Shown piece by piece: positions 1 to 13,504 of a DNA stretch of 64,000 nt. The first letter of the stretch is position 1. Every line of letters starts with the position of its first letter. The DNA is from Phoronis australis. Taxonomy: Eukaryota; Phoronida; Phoronidae. The notes under the pieces are model-generated. The model saw only the letters and a list, made by a program, of their open reading frames with translations. It was not told where the DNA came from and made no database searches. The stretch lies in assembly GCA_002633005.1 (NCBI GenBank), contig NMRA01000108.1:467304-531303 (forward strand). Reading direction: 5' to 3'. Both the position numbers and the translations under genes were made by a program.

Positions 1-784
1 TCTGGTTTTGTGATGTTAGAGGATTTTCAAATGCAATTAAGTCTATTGTTAATTGCTCATGGCAGTCTTTTATCGTGCATCACACATACACTGGTACGCA
101 AGCCTGCTAAGCTTCAAAGAGCTATTATTGAAGTAATTGCTAGTGCCCTAATTGCTCTGCTTCACACTAAATAAATTTAATCAGCTTTTTTGATTTTGTC
201 GATGGTTGGTGATAGACAAAGTGTAAGGTATCTTGGAATGGGCTGTATTTCTACTTTCGTCAAAATACCCATTGGTTTGCTAAATCTTTCCACTGCCAAT
301 TGTCAGGAATATGTTTCATAAAACTTTGAAGAAATTTTTCCACTGGATGAGTTGTTGTATTGTGTCAAACATATTGTTTAGCAATGGCAAGGTAGCACGG
401 GATAACGCAGTGTAGTTGTTACTATCCAGTGCACAACAAAGCCCTGATGTATGCCTAACATTTTCTTGAAAATGTAGAGATTAGTACATCTATGATTGGC
501 TCCCTGTGGCCAAGTCAAAAATTGTGGCTGTACTGGGCTTGTGCTTTCAGCAAAAATCCTTCAGTTTTAGCTTTTACCTAGAATTCGGATTAAATGGTAA
601 TTCAGGAGTACTTTAATATATGTGTTAGCTTCATTCAATCAAACTGTTGATGGCTGAAATAGGAAGCACTTGTAAAAACAATCCTGGTATACAAAATTTT
701 CTACTATTTGTGTAAAATGATTAATAGAATTACTGAATTATTTTTGATGAGTATTGTCATTTCACTGAACGTCTCATGTTTCAG
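1..784 (+). other. Intron of CCDC39 upstream of the first visible exon
   Basis: AT-rich sequence ending in a good splice acceptor (TTTCAG at 779-784). I see no exon, RNA gene or repeat in it. The preceding CCDC39 exon must lie before the window. Confidence 0.7.
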
Positions 785-3700
785 AACTTGGTCAATGCTA
801 GAAAGCGTGAAGTGGAGACAGAGAAGCACATGCTGGTGATTGCCGAGCGTGAGGAGGGACGACTGAAGCAGGAAATAGATAAACTGGACAAGGAGCTTGA
901 TGAGCTGAAGGATAGGAAGAACATCTATGAAGTGAGACAAAGAACATCAACAATACTTAGTTTCAAAACTTAATCTAATCATTTGTCTAACTGAATCATC
1001 AATTTCTTTGAGATTTCATACCCTGCTTTAAAAGTATTTTTCATGGTTCTGAAAACTAATCCCAAAGCATTTAACTTAATCACTGAGCCCAAGATATCAA
1101 TTTTGTTATTACTATGCAACTATGAGTATTTCCATTTTAGAATAATATCTACAAGCAAACCAAGCGACTGGAAGAACTGAAGTCTCAGATGAACTGGGAC
1201 CAGCAGGCTCTGGAAGCGTGGCTTGAGGAGTCAGCGAGGAAGGATGAGGATGCTATGACCCTGCAGAAGTACAGCAGGCAGGATGAGTCCAAGATTAAGG
1301 TAGGAGGGAATGATGCACTAGCTCGTGGCTCCATCTATTGTTCACTCCCAGAACCTGTCTACCTTTTTCCTTTCGACTGACAGTCATATTGCTTTCAGTG
1401 CATAAAATGACCACAGACTAATTCCAGCATTATACCGAGTCCAGCCTTCACTGACAATGATTTTCAATTCTTATCACGCCCAGAAATCACTTCTAGTTTA
1501 AGTAAGGTTATTACATTTATAATTCTAATTGTCCTTTGACATAAGTGTTACTGAATGTACTTCAAATTATATATCAGCGTTATACAAGTGGAAATTATCA
1601 GTACTTTCATAACCTTTTATCCCTAGTGTTAAAGTGCAGAGTGCCTTTGGTTCATTTTCCACCTCTGTTGTGATTTTTGCAGGAGTTGTCTCTTCGCATG
1701 GAGCGGTTGACAGATGAGTCACATGACAAGAGAAAGAACCTTGAGCACGAAACCATGGAAACACTATCTGCTCAGGTATTGAGATGCTAGGATTGTTCGA
1801 TCTGATTTGAAACTTAGCAGTTCTGTTCAAGTCGTTATGCTTGATGTTCAGTTGTTATTGTTGACCTGGAAATTCAGCAATCTCCATTAAAATGTTTTTT
1901 GTTATATTATTGGTAAACGCTGTTTGTGCTTGGTGTTAATGGGTAATTTTCATGACGCAGATTGAGCTTGATAAAACTGCTGAAGAGTTCCGCAAAGCTC
2001 ACGCTGAGAGACAAGAGTTGATAGCGCGCTGGGAGAACACCATTGAACAGATGCAGAAGAGAGACAATGAAATGGATATGCTGGCCAATGTAAGATTAAT
2101 TCCTTGTCAAAGTATCAATGCATATGACTGAAAGTTATTACTTTTATGTTTGTATGCCACGTGTTTTTGTCTTTAGTAACTGTCTTCTTTCACTAGATAC
2201 TTTTTGAATATTTCTAGTCTCAAAACAGAAGCTTTTGATTTGAAAACTGACATGTTTCAGTCACAGGTGGGTGGAGTGTCACAGCACAAATCACAAACAA
2301 CAATAAAAGTAACTATTCAAAGATTATAAATTTACTTATTGGTTTTGGTTAGTTGTTGAATCCACTTCCTGTATCGGTATGATGTGTAATCAATGAATTT
2401 CCAGTGGTCAGACTGACCATAGTATTGGCCAGCTATAACGATTTTACGAAATGAACTGATTTTTTTTTTCTCTGCAGCATTTTTATTAGTGTTAAGCTGA
2501 ATGTTTATATCCTTTTCGAAATCTTATGTTTTGGTGAATGTATACATGTCACTTGTAGCACTTGACAAGGTTGAAGATTGAGGTGCGCAAGCGTGAAGAT
2601 ACCATCAAAGAGAAACAACAATTCTTGGATGGTGAGAACGCCAATAACCAGGAGCTGGAAAAGAAGATTACACTCGCCGAGAGGCTGTCAGCAAAGACCA
2701 GACTGGACTACCAAGAGGCCGATGCTGATAGGGATAGATTTGCAAATGAGGTAGGCTGCTACTTGTTATAGAAACTGCACCAAACACCCGAATCCATTTT
2801 TCATTCATAACGTAGAATTGTCGTGAGGACTTGACAGGGATCTCAGGGGTCTCACACTCCGCTGATTTATCCCCATTATTTTGAAAACGCTTTGCCCAAT
2901 CACACATTGGGTGTCATAAAAGAGATAAGCATACCAGCAGCTGACGAAGCAAGTAGAACTACTCTCATTTGTCACATTGGTGTAGACTCACAGTTGAACT
3001 GTGGTTTTCTGTTGACCCCAGACTGTCCGGAGTTGCACCATGTACCAACTCCGGTCGGTCTCTCATGACGATTTAGCGTTATGAAAACACACATGTAACA
3101 CATCTAGACACATACACTTAGTCTACTTAAGACCGAGCTCAGAAGCTGGAGACTTGAGTAAAGGAATGGAGATTTGAACCTAGTATGAACTTATGAACTT
3201 GAGGCAGACACACAACTTTCCAAGCCGCACCGTCTCCTCTCAGTGGCAGTAGTTACAGTGACATTAATTGATTAAATAATCATTTCTTTATGTTGATTTA
3301 TTTAAGGTTTGTCAATAATGATAACAATGTTGACCGTGTTACGGGATTAGGTTTGAGTCGCAGTTTGGGCCAAGGTAATTTTTTACTCGAAATGATTATA
3401 TAGGTCACATGTAAGACTGTGTGTTTTACATCCTCTTTACAAAGTTTGTTTTCTAATATTGGTTTATTGGTGTTAGTATTATATTATTGTGCCTGAGCTC
3501 CCTGCAAGATTAGCGTTTTACATCGAATAATAATTCATGATAATTACAACAATAATATAATGATAATAATATTAGTTATAGTAATGGTAGCGATAGTCAT
3601 TATTTTAATGTTGACATGGTTTGACGACTGGGCTTCAGGTGCCAATATCGAACATGTAAATGGTAGAGGTGTCAGTGTTCCCAATGTTAGTGAGATTGAG

Positions 3701-6700
3701 TGGATTCAGTGTTGCTTTATCGTTTATTATGTTTCCAGCTTGAGGCCTTGAAGCGTACTGTTGATCGAACTGCTACAGATCTTGAGGTGACTAGAACACA
3801 GGTCAAGGGGCTGAAACGTGAAGTGGAGGAGAAGACACACAAGTAAGCATTTGCTATTACTCTATTTTAATTATTATACCTGCACACATCTCATTATCTT
3901 ATATCTGAGGAAGCCAGAATAATTATTAATTATTATTAATACAAAAACGAACCAGAATGATAGCATGCAGCAATATTTTTGTGCAAACTGTTTAGTAGCC
4001 TAGAGTTAAGATTGATGTATGTTTTTGGCAATGTCTAGTCACACTTTTTTAAAATACCATGCTTTTCTTTTTTGTTTTGATTGTAGGAATTCGAAAAAAT
4101 CGACGTACATTTTTTTTTTCTTTTTAGTGCTGTTTAGGATGAATTTAGATCCTGTAAGGTCATTTAAAATCTCATTTTAAAATCTAAAACTGGCCAATCT
4201 TGTAAGAGGATGAAGAAAGTTGCTATGCCTGTAGGCAACTTGATAATTTTATTTTCCTCTCAACAGATTAGAACATGCGCAGGAGGTGAGAGAGCAGTTA
4301 CAGGACAAGTTGAAAGTGGCCACAGAGGCGGAACTGAGCGCGGAGGAACTGGCATCTCGCATGGACGAACTGATGGCAGATCAGGAAAAGATTCAGAAGG
4401 ATATCGATACTGAGCTGAAACACTTGAGGGAGCAGCAGTTCCAGAAGAACCAGGAGTTGTTTAATGAAAGGAAAGAGGAGAGAAATTCAGAGGGCATCAT
4501 CCAAGGGAGTAGGGCTGCCGTCAGGAACCTGAACAGTAAAATATACAAAGTGGACCATGACTCACTGAAGCAGCAGGAGATCATTTATAACCAGGTGGGT
4601 GGATAAGTGCTACTTGGGGTCATTTGCAGCTAATTTCTTCAAATAATGAAGGAACAAATTATAGCAACGTTTTCAAGCACAACACCTTTTGACAGATTTT
4701 TTTCTTGTAGTATTTATTTAACAAATTTTTGAACTGACCTGAAAATGTTTTTTTATTATTTGTACTAGAGTGTAAAAAAACCACTCCTACAGCCTTGTTT
4801 GAATTAGTTATGCTTTTGAGAATGAAAATCATTGTTTGCAATTTTAAAATTGTTGTTTTTTTGTTTTCTGCTGTTTTATTTAATTTACACCTCAGTGTTG
4901 TGCTGGTAATGTTCATCTATGTACTTGTTGATGCAGAGAACTAGACATCATTGAAATCTTTGACATGGCAATTGAACTTATTTTTATTTCTTTTAAATCA
5001 GTTCAGTCTGACACAAATATCTTATACCAACATTAGTATATAAACATGTTGGTAAGTGAAGGAGTCGGACAATATTCCATCAAATACTAGTACATTCTTC
5101 TAATAAAAGTCCACCCAAGTCAATGCAATTAGTATACAGATTAACAACACACAATGGACTAAAACTGCAACTATTGTTATTCTCAGGACTTTGCCATTCA
5201 ACAACTTGAGCGGCGTATTAATCGCATGCAAGGTGAGCGAAGTAACGAGGAGAAAGTAGTTCTGGAGGCACGTATCAAGGAGCTTTCTGAGGAACTGGAT
5301 GACAGGACACAGAGGAATGATCTACTCAAGATGCAGTTGAAGAGACTGCAGGTGAGACGAATGTAGAGAAGAGATAGGAAATTCATTACCCAGAAGGCAT
5401 GTGCACTTACCTTGTGCCTGCCTACAATGGCATTTTTGTCATACATCATCCTTGCCTAGTTTGTTATGTTTCGTCCTAATGTTACCCATTCTTTGCTAAG
5501 GTGTAGTTTTGCCCCCTTTCATCTGCATTCATAAGCTGGAACCCCTAGCCTTGATATTATAAGCACATGGACGCTAAGTACAAATTAACCTGTCACACAC
5601 AACATGGAATGGATCATCCCAGCTGTTGAGACAAGCCCTGTGGTACAATTTGCAATGCTGTAAATTTATTCTTTCAAATATCAAGTTACAAATGAGTTGA
5701 CGTGGCTACCGTCGCGTAGTGCACAATGTTCAGTTGTTGGTTTCAAAGAGTCGCTGACACACCAGTTGAATTTGGATTGGATGAGTTGCTTAGTGTGCGG
5801 CATGCTTTCCTGTACTTCCACTTGTGTTTGAACTTACCTGAATTAATACTGTAAGATTGAATTTACAGGATGACATTCGACGTGTCAAGCGGGACTTGGA
5901 GAAGAGTGGCGATGAAAAGTCGACTTTGATCAGTAAGATAGAAGAACTTAATTTGCATAACGAAACATCGGAGAAGGAACTGAAACAACTGAAGTTGTCT
6001 AAACAGGTGAGTCATTGCTCTGAAGATACCAATAGCCATTTTTCCAATATAACGGTAACATGATGAAATACACTTTATCACTAGGTGGCAATAGTGTAGT
6101 TGGTGGACAGTGTTGTGCATTCTTATTTGGATTCAATGCAGAGGATGTTTCCCTGCATTTATAAATTCGGTGCAACTATCTTGCCATCAAATTTGCACTG
6201 TTGTGCATTCGGATATTCAAATTATGTCCAATTTCTCAAAATGTCTGCGAATGACAGAATTTGCATTTACTCAAACCAATTGAAAATTTAAACTAAATAG
6301 CTTGTGACGAATTTGTAAGTTTTATTTGATACTGATATTGAAATGACTTTTCATACGAAAATTTTGTAATGAACTGGTTGGATCTCTCTTATTTTAGGAT
6401 CTTATGGTTGATGAAAACATCCTGAAGTTAGAAATCAAAAGAAACAGAGACCGTCTCAACAACAAAGCCGACGAAGTATTTTCTTTGGAGAAGAGGAAGC
6501 TGCAACTGGAGACAGTAAGTTATCAATTTCTTATTAATAATTAAATTTTGTTATCTTTTTTCTCAAGTGATCATATCTTGTGTTTATTGTTTAGAGAGGA
6601 TTCATTCTGAAGGGTGTCCAACAGACGTGTACTGAATCCATGTGAGGTACTTGTGGCAGGAAAATTTTGTGGTGACCTACATGTAGTGATTGTGTCGCGA

Positions 6701-9700
6701 ATTACCAAACATAAACAACACTCGCCATTTGTGTAAAATGCGTGTCCCCAGGTAATGGTGAAAGTAGGCTAGTTCTACAAACAAACACTAGGAGTCACTA
6801 GTTGTTGTTTAGCAGCTTGAACATCTGTGCCCTATGATAAAAGTTCTATTAGTTGTGCATTCATGTTAATTGGTGCTTTGTTATTTCCAGGCCATGAAAG
6901 AGAGAAAAAATGAGATAAACATTCACCGTGAGATGTTGACTGCTCAGTGCAGGGCTGCCGATGATGAACGACAACAGATCAGCTCAGAGCTGCATGAACG
7001 AATCTCCAAGATAGACAAACTCAGAAAGAGGTTGGTGCAGTACCTAGTAATATTTTGAGAACGTGTACTAGGCAGATGTCTTAGTTGTATTTTATTTGAA
7101 AGTTTTGTTATGATTATGCATTGTAATCATGGTAATAATATTAGGATTTCAAAAAAAACTGTGTTGTTTGTTATTACTGGTCTTATGATTGCTACATTAA
7201 ATTTTGAATACGAACTGTCTTTATCTCAGAAATGTTTATGACCAATAGTCCTACAGTCGAGCTACATTACGTTATGTCTGGTTTATGTTTGTTCACTTAT
7301 AACTTTTCATTCCATAAGTCCCAAACCAGCTATATTAAACACAAATCTGATTTAGTTACAACAAACTTTGCTCATAATGAAAATTTTAGAGAAGTCCGTG
7401 GAGGTTTGTTGTAACAGGGTTTGGCTGCACTGGAATAACTTGTTTTATGTATTTTTCTTTAATAATGAGACTGTTCTGTTCATTTGCTTCTGTGTGGGAA
7501 TTTTAATTCACTTGAAAGTCTTATTGGTTATTTAAAAATAGCAAAGTAATATACACTAAACGCTACTGGTTCTTTCCTTAGGTACGAGATCTTGATGATA
7601 TCAATGGCGCCCCCTGAAGGCGAAGAGGAGAGATCTCAAGCGTACTACGTTATTAAGGTGGGCAATTTATTTCCATAGCCTCTTGGTCTTTTTGTGGCAT
7701 GTTCCGTCTTGTCCATTTTATGAAGCATCTTGTTTTGTGTCAAAGCTCAATGAAAATCTGGTACAACTGTTTGATAAATCGTGCAGTTTGCAAACATCAT
7801 ATTGCATATTGCACACAAAAGCTACCAGCTCCAACATAGTTTGAGGAAGATTCAGCTTAGGAGTCAACAATGTGAAGTAAAAGAACAATTGCTATGGAAA
7901 GTAGGAAGTGATAAACATTTCGTGATCCTTTGACAGACATGAAATCGAAACACTAAAGTCTGTACTAACCATTGAGTGTCAGAAGTAATCGGACCAACTT
8001 CCTTTTCCCTAGAACGGGTGATGATGTCATAACTTAATATTCTACCCTGTTCTTAGTATACAACTGTCTCAGTTGGCCTGTGTAAGCTTAAGAAGAGGTT
8101 TATGGTCCTGGCTGAGAAGTTATTTGTTTTATTACCCTCTGTGGATCAGTGAATAGCCAAGCCCGGAATGTGAACGGACTACTTGAAATTTTGGGACAAT
8201 TGAGACAATGAAGCAAGGGTGTTTGCCTCTTTCAAATAATTGTTTCATCCCATTGGTCTGCTCTGTGAAACACATCAGTATGAACGAAATACAAGAAACA
8301 GTAAATGTGATTGGTGAAGTACATAGTTTCTTATTTATTTTGTGCATACGTAGAAGGAGGATCATGGCTGATGGACAATATACCAGCTGTGACTTGTGTG
8401 GTAGACAGTGTGCTCGCCTTATAAGCACTGAAGGGTCCTGAAATTGACAAATAAATTCACTTTCAGGCAGCTCAAGAGAAAGAGGAACTCCAACGAGAGG
8501 GTGATGACCTAGATGCCAAAATACGTAAGGCTGAGAAGGAAATCCGTGCACTGGAAAACACTTTAAAGTTGATGAATGTCCGCAACTCCACCTACAGGCA
8601 AAGTTTCAATAAAGTCACAGATACAAGTAAGATTTTCCTATTTTGGGGTTTGTGTCATAAATCCATAAGTCTCACAATATTGTGGTTCCACGCAACATTC
8701 TGCAGAATTTTCTCAAAAAAGACTCTGCACTTGAATGGGTCTTATGGTAATTCTTAACCTATTTACCACACAATATGGCATGCAGGAGATATTTTCTTTT
8801 TTCAAATTTCTCATCGCAATCTAACTTGGATGTAAGCTTACTCTCATAATAGAATGGTCTGTACTGTACAGTTGTGATCTTGTAAACATTTGAGTATTTG
8901 CATTTAGGATGTAGAAATGTTTTCAAACTGATGATGCTGGTTCTTATTTTTAAGCGAAGTGACTGAAGACTTTGTCTAGTCATGTGTTATTGTATGAATG
9001 CAAAAATGAATCAAAGTATTGGACTCTGCAAGCCTTTGAGTGAAACGGGATGTTCTAAAGTAATAGAAACACTACAAAAGCTCTGCTCGGTATACCTCTA
9101 AGAAAATTTTACTCTGTTCATATCATATGGTCTCTATTGTAAAGTTGAACAGCATCTGTTGAACATTTGATTATTTTCAAGTTTGTAAGCATTTGGAAAG
9201 TATCACACTGTCGGTTCCTATTTTGTGTAAAATGACTGAAATATTACGATGACGAGGTGTTGTCCTGTTGGTGCAAATTGAAACTAAACAGTTGGAATCA
9301 TATATACCGCAAGATATTGGCGCGCATTACCTGTGAGATGCGTGATCACACTTGCTTATCTCGCCATTTGTCTTGCGTTTGTGGAACTAGAGACTATTTA
9401 TAGCATATGGTGGAAAGCATTTAAAACCTGATAAATGACACTTTTGTAAATTGTTTCTAATCCATACACTTGTAATCACGTCGCTTGCCCTCTCTTGAAG
9501 GTGAAGAGATGGATGAGAGACAACAGTTGGAGGAACAGCAACGTGCTGTCATGGACAAGTTCAAGTACAAGCGGCGACAGATAAGGGAGCTGCAGGATGA
9601 CTTACAGGTAGAGTGAAATCGCACGGCGCGCAATAAGAAATGTCAGATTTATGTTTACTGTGCATCACACCTCGGCAGTGGCACGTTTATGATTGAGGAC

Positions 9701-12700
9701 TTATTCGGATTAATGGTTGTAGTTCAAGTGCCACATTGCACTTATGTCAAGCCGAAGTGGTAGCTTCAAACAGTAATCAAGTAGCAACATTGAATTTCGC
9801 CATTGAAGCACTCAGTAACTCCATTTGTTCCATCGTTATTTAATTATGAATGCTAACTTGCTATATAAAGGAATGAAAATGCTTTTTATTCTTCTCCCTG
9901 TGAGGAATATTATCCAAAAATATGATCCATGCTCTGGTGTCAAGTTGGCCTTTTATGCCAGTGGCAAATTTCAGTTGTATTGTGGGAATGCAAACCATCC
10001 TGTCAGACTAGTGCTCACAATGTAAAAGGCTACAAGTAAACTTAAATACTGTGGCACATGAAATGTTGTATTGAACAAAGTACTGATCTTGTGACTGGTT
10101 TTGGCAATACCCTATATATGCTATCTAAGAGGGCTTTCCTGGGCCATTCTCATTCAGAAATACACCATGGTTCTGTTGCAACAACACTTTTGTTATTTTT
10201 GCAGACAATGAGTAACACGTTGTCAACGCTAAGCCGAGACGAGTCGGCGTACACTGAAATGATCCAGGAGAAAGAGAACAAGATCACACAATTGACAAAA
10301 GACTTGGAAGAACTACAGGTGAAAATTGACAGATCGGCCAAACAGGTACATAACGTTTTGAGAATAAGGTTTTGGTTTAAAATAATACTGTAGTTGATCT
10401 TATACGCGTTGCATCATATGTGCGCAGGCTGCTCACCTCGGCCCATATTGCACCAAACACCTGAAACCATTTTCCATTTATTAAACACTAACTTATAACA
10501 CATAGATGTATTAACACATTTAGACGGAGATGAGGAGCTAAAGATCTTATTACTCAAGAGTCCAGCAGTGGGGTCCAGTTGTATTCGTACCTCATAAACA
10601 GGAGATAAACAGATATGCTTGACCCACTAAGTCACCCAGTCTCCTCCTTTTTCTGATTGGCGTAGATCGTGTTAATTTGTGGTATTCCTATGTTCAAATT
10701 TATCAAGTGGAAATAGAAATTATTCAAGTCTTCCTGGTGGTTGGTGGATGATGGAGCTCTCCATTAACTTCTCACGTTGTTTGAAACTTGTGGTGAATTT
10801 GCGAGTGTGTTCTACAAAGTGGGCCTCTATCTTGTGAACTGCAGTACTTTGAAAACATCTTCAATAATCCAATTTGAGTTTTTCCGTTGGATTGTTTAAG
10901 ACTTTAGTTACAATGTGCTATCAACACCATTTTAGACATGTTGGTTTCTTCTTTCACAGAATGCAAAATACGCCAGAGAACTGAGGGCCAGTAAGAAAGC
11001 GAAAGACGAGCTGCCCGAGGAAAAAGATATGGAGATCCGAGATTATCGTGAATTCAACAAGAACATGGTGAAAATGATCGGAGAAGTCGTTACACAGTTT
11101 CCGGATCTAGGCCAGGCTGTGAATCTTTACTTCCAGCAGGTTTGTTATGTCATAGTGCAGTGACAACAGTGGTGATCTTCATCTGGATTAGGAAGCTGTG
11201 GTTGCAGCCATATGCCAATTTTTCATTCTGGTTCGCAAGCGTTTCACACTTTCGTGGACTTCAATTTCTTTCAAACAATTCTTACATGACTGATCACAAA
11301 ACATTGTTCAGGTTAATTCCGAAGTTCATTTGATCATTTGTTTTTGTCTTCGCAGTCACTTTTAAATTAGTTGAAAGTGACAGACAAGTGAGCAAAACTG
11401 TGAGAATTTTGCAACGATTGCCGGGATGACCCCATATGCCGCTAAGTTGTATTGTTTAGGAGTACTTCTGTGGTCAACATAATTATACTTTTGTTTTTAT
11501 GGGGAGAACTAAGGCTGCACTCCATAGATGCTGGAATCTGGCCAGTAAAGCCATTGTGATCATATGTTTTGCTTGAAATGCATGGTGATACCTAGAGAGG
11601 TCTAACTTGTATTTTGACATCTTTTGGTCTACAGAACGCAGACCCAATGCAGTGTTTTAGAGCACACGCTTGGTGTGTTATATGAAAGTTGATTAGGTGG
11701 CGCTAGTGAAACAGTGGTCCAACTAGAGTGCAGTTCTTCCTCTCGTCTCCAAGTTGGTGAAGAGTTTGCCATTCTCTCCTTACTCAAATAAGAGAAATCT
11801 TTATGCAGAAGCAACACCAAGTGAATATCATATCCCCCATTGTCAGATGCAGCATAACTGAAACTACAGGTCATGTATGAACACTCAGTAGACCTTTGTG
11901 AGTCGCCGACACATTTTATTGCTGCTTTGGCTAGCTTGTAATTTGAATCTTGTTACAGGCTGACCTTCCTCCACCTCCATCCCCTGGGGCTAGTCGCTAT
12001 GGTTCCCGACCGGGCAGTGCTCGAAGCAGTGTTTCTAGTTTGTCTGCACGCAGCGGAATGTCTGCTAGGAGCCAGGGCTCCATAACAAAAGGACCACCCG
12101 CTGTTGAAATTGGAGGGGATTTCAGTAAGTCCGGTACTTTCTAATCAATTGTAGTTCTTCATTTCGTTAGCTTTTGAAAGTTAGAATAATTCATTCATTT
12201 AACAATGTGGATTGTAGCAAACTATGTACTATGCTGAGTGAAATATAATTACACAACATTAATAGTACATTTCAACTTGTCAAAAATCTCTAGTCTTCAA
12301 TGTAGCTCTCCTGTTGCACGAATGAACAAAGTAGTGGAATTAGGTTGTACCTTATACAAATGAGCATTGAACGGGGTTTAACCTTTGACCTCAATATTAT
12401 TACTATTATTATCAATACTTCAAGGGTGCGTTCACATAACAGGTCGTCACTCAAGGGGGCGGGCATTTGGAAAAGATGATTTATGACAAGGAATTACACT
12501 CATGCTGACATCATCAAGGGCTTTATTAGAATATCTCCATCTCAGTACGACTTGATTGTTGTGATGGCGTACTTTATTTCATATCTGGATGAAACAGTGG
12601 CAAATGCAACTGTTGGAGGCTGGATGGGGGGTTTATATCATGATGACGGGTGATGACATCGGGAAGGGGAGGAGGGTAGTCAGTGAAAATTTTTGGATGT

Positions 12701-13127
12701 AGTCTGCGAACATCTGAACCCTCCCTTACTACAAATCTCAAGCTAAGTGTTTATCCTGTGCTCACACATTTTATGGTTTTTACAGGTTTGTGTGTAGACC
12801 ACGTTTGCACTTGATGACCTTTGCATTTAAGTAAAAACTGCTTTAATGTTGGGGTCATCAAGTGAAAACTAGGATTAGATGCGATTTACGTAAACTGTAA
12901 TATACTCAAGTATAGAGACACACCTCGTGTTCAATTACAATGATTAGGCCTGGTTTCTAGCTAGGCATTTGCTTATATGTTCTAGTTAGTCAACAGAAAG
13001 GCACAAAAGTCAGACATATCTGAAACTGTTTGAATGTGAGTACTGTACTGTTGTGCATCTATGTCTTACAGAATCCCCAGGTGGTTCACGGGCTTCAAGC
13101 AGAAGTACTACTAGTAGCAGACGATAA
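785..13127 (+). CDS. CCDC39: CCDC39 orthologue, axonemal 96-nm ruler protein (5'-partial)
   Basis: Eighteen exons join without a phase break: 785-931, 1141-1299, 1683-1775, 1961-2089, 2559-2750, 3739-3842, 4267-4594, 5187-5351, 5869-6006, 6398-6514, 6891-7030, 7582-7657, 8467-8626, 9501-9607, 10205-10345, 10960-11139, 11959-12124, 13072-13127. They encode 865 residues of nearly continuous coiled coil, then a Ser/Arg-rich tail ending at TAA 13125-13127. Blocks typical of CCDC39 are clear: [15 protein letters not shown] (exon 2), [11 protein letters not shown] (exon 4), [10 protein letters not shown] (exon 7), [16 protein letters not shown] (exon 12) and [13 protein letters not shown] (exon 13). 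Human CCDC39 has 941 residues and the first exon here aligns near residue 70, so only the N-terminal exon or exons lie upstream. Known role of the family: with CCDC40 it forms the molecular ruler that sets the 96-nm repeat of motile cilia and docks inner dynein arms and the nexin-dynein complex. The gene looks intact, with no lesions seen. Confidence 0.96.
2770..3240 (-). repeat. tRNA-derived SINE, copy 1
   Basis: Shares with 10410-10650 and 15778-16090 the blocks TGCACCAAACACC and AAGACCGAGCT/GAGGAGCTAAAGA. The high-coordinate end, read on the minus strand, has a pol III B-box-like GGTTCAAATC. Located in a CCDC39 intron, diverged. Confidence 0.6.
10410..10650 (-). repeat. tRNA-derived SINE, copy 2
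   Basis: Same family: CGTTGCATCAnATGT...GCACCAAACACCTGA body and a tRNA-like head at 10560-10650 (minus strand GACTTAGTGGGTCAAG as A box; B box degraded). Intronic in CCDC39. Confidence 0.6.
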
Positions 13128-13480
13128 GCTGTCACAAGAAGCAGACGATAAGCCGTCATTAAAAGCAGACGACAAAATGGGGAAGGATCATTCATTCAAT
13201 GGCAAATGAACTGGTGTCAGACAAAGTTGTTCAAAATACAAAAGGAATTATGTAAAAGTGCCGAGTGAAACAGTTTGCATTTCATGCTCCTTGTAATAGA
13301 GCTACACTAAAATCGTTATTTGAAAAGAAATTGTGCCGTTTTAAAACCCCATCTTGGAACGCAATGAAATATTTTAACTATAATATTTATTTTTTTATTT
13401 AATAGTTGTTTGAACACTCAGTTTTGTAAATTGTTTTATGTGATGTAAATAAGATGTAAATAAAATTATACATTCATTAT
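13128..13480 (+). other. CCDC39 3' untranslated region
   Basis: It begins with further copies of the 24-base unit that contains the stop codon and reaches an AATAAA signal at 13459-13464. The cleavage site is expected about 10-30 bases beyond the signal. The length of about 350 bases is inferred, since no transcript data are available. Confidence 0.65.
13459..13464 (+). terminator. Poly(A) signal AATAAA for CCDC39
   Basis: Perfect AATAAA hexamer about 330 bases after the CCDC39 stop, in an A/T-rich context. It lies about 30 bases from the opposing minus-strand signals at 13493-13504. Confidence 0.65.
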
Positions 13481-13492
13481 AAGATTTTCCTA

Positions 13493-13504
13493 TTTATTTT
13501 TATT
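13493..13504 (-). terminator. Tandem poly(A) signals for the RdRP-helicase gene
   Basis: The plus-strand sequence TTTATTTTTATT reads as two consecutive AATAAA hexamers on the minus strand. They lie about 840 bases past the stop of the helicase C-terminal exon. An unnoticed nearer signal is possible, so the assignment is inferred. Confidence 0.45.

Noticed and set aside
8132-8551. 139-codon minus-strand frame
   Set aside because: It overlaps a CCDC39 exon antisense and shows no family motif.
12421-12790. Possible DNA element starting AGGGTGCGTTCACATAAC in a CCDC39 intron
   Set aside because: No matching inverted end or second copy found in the window.
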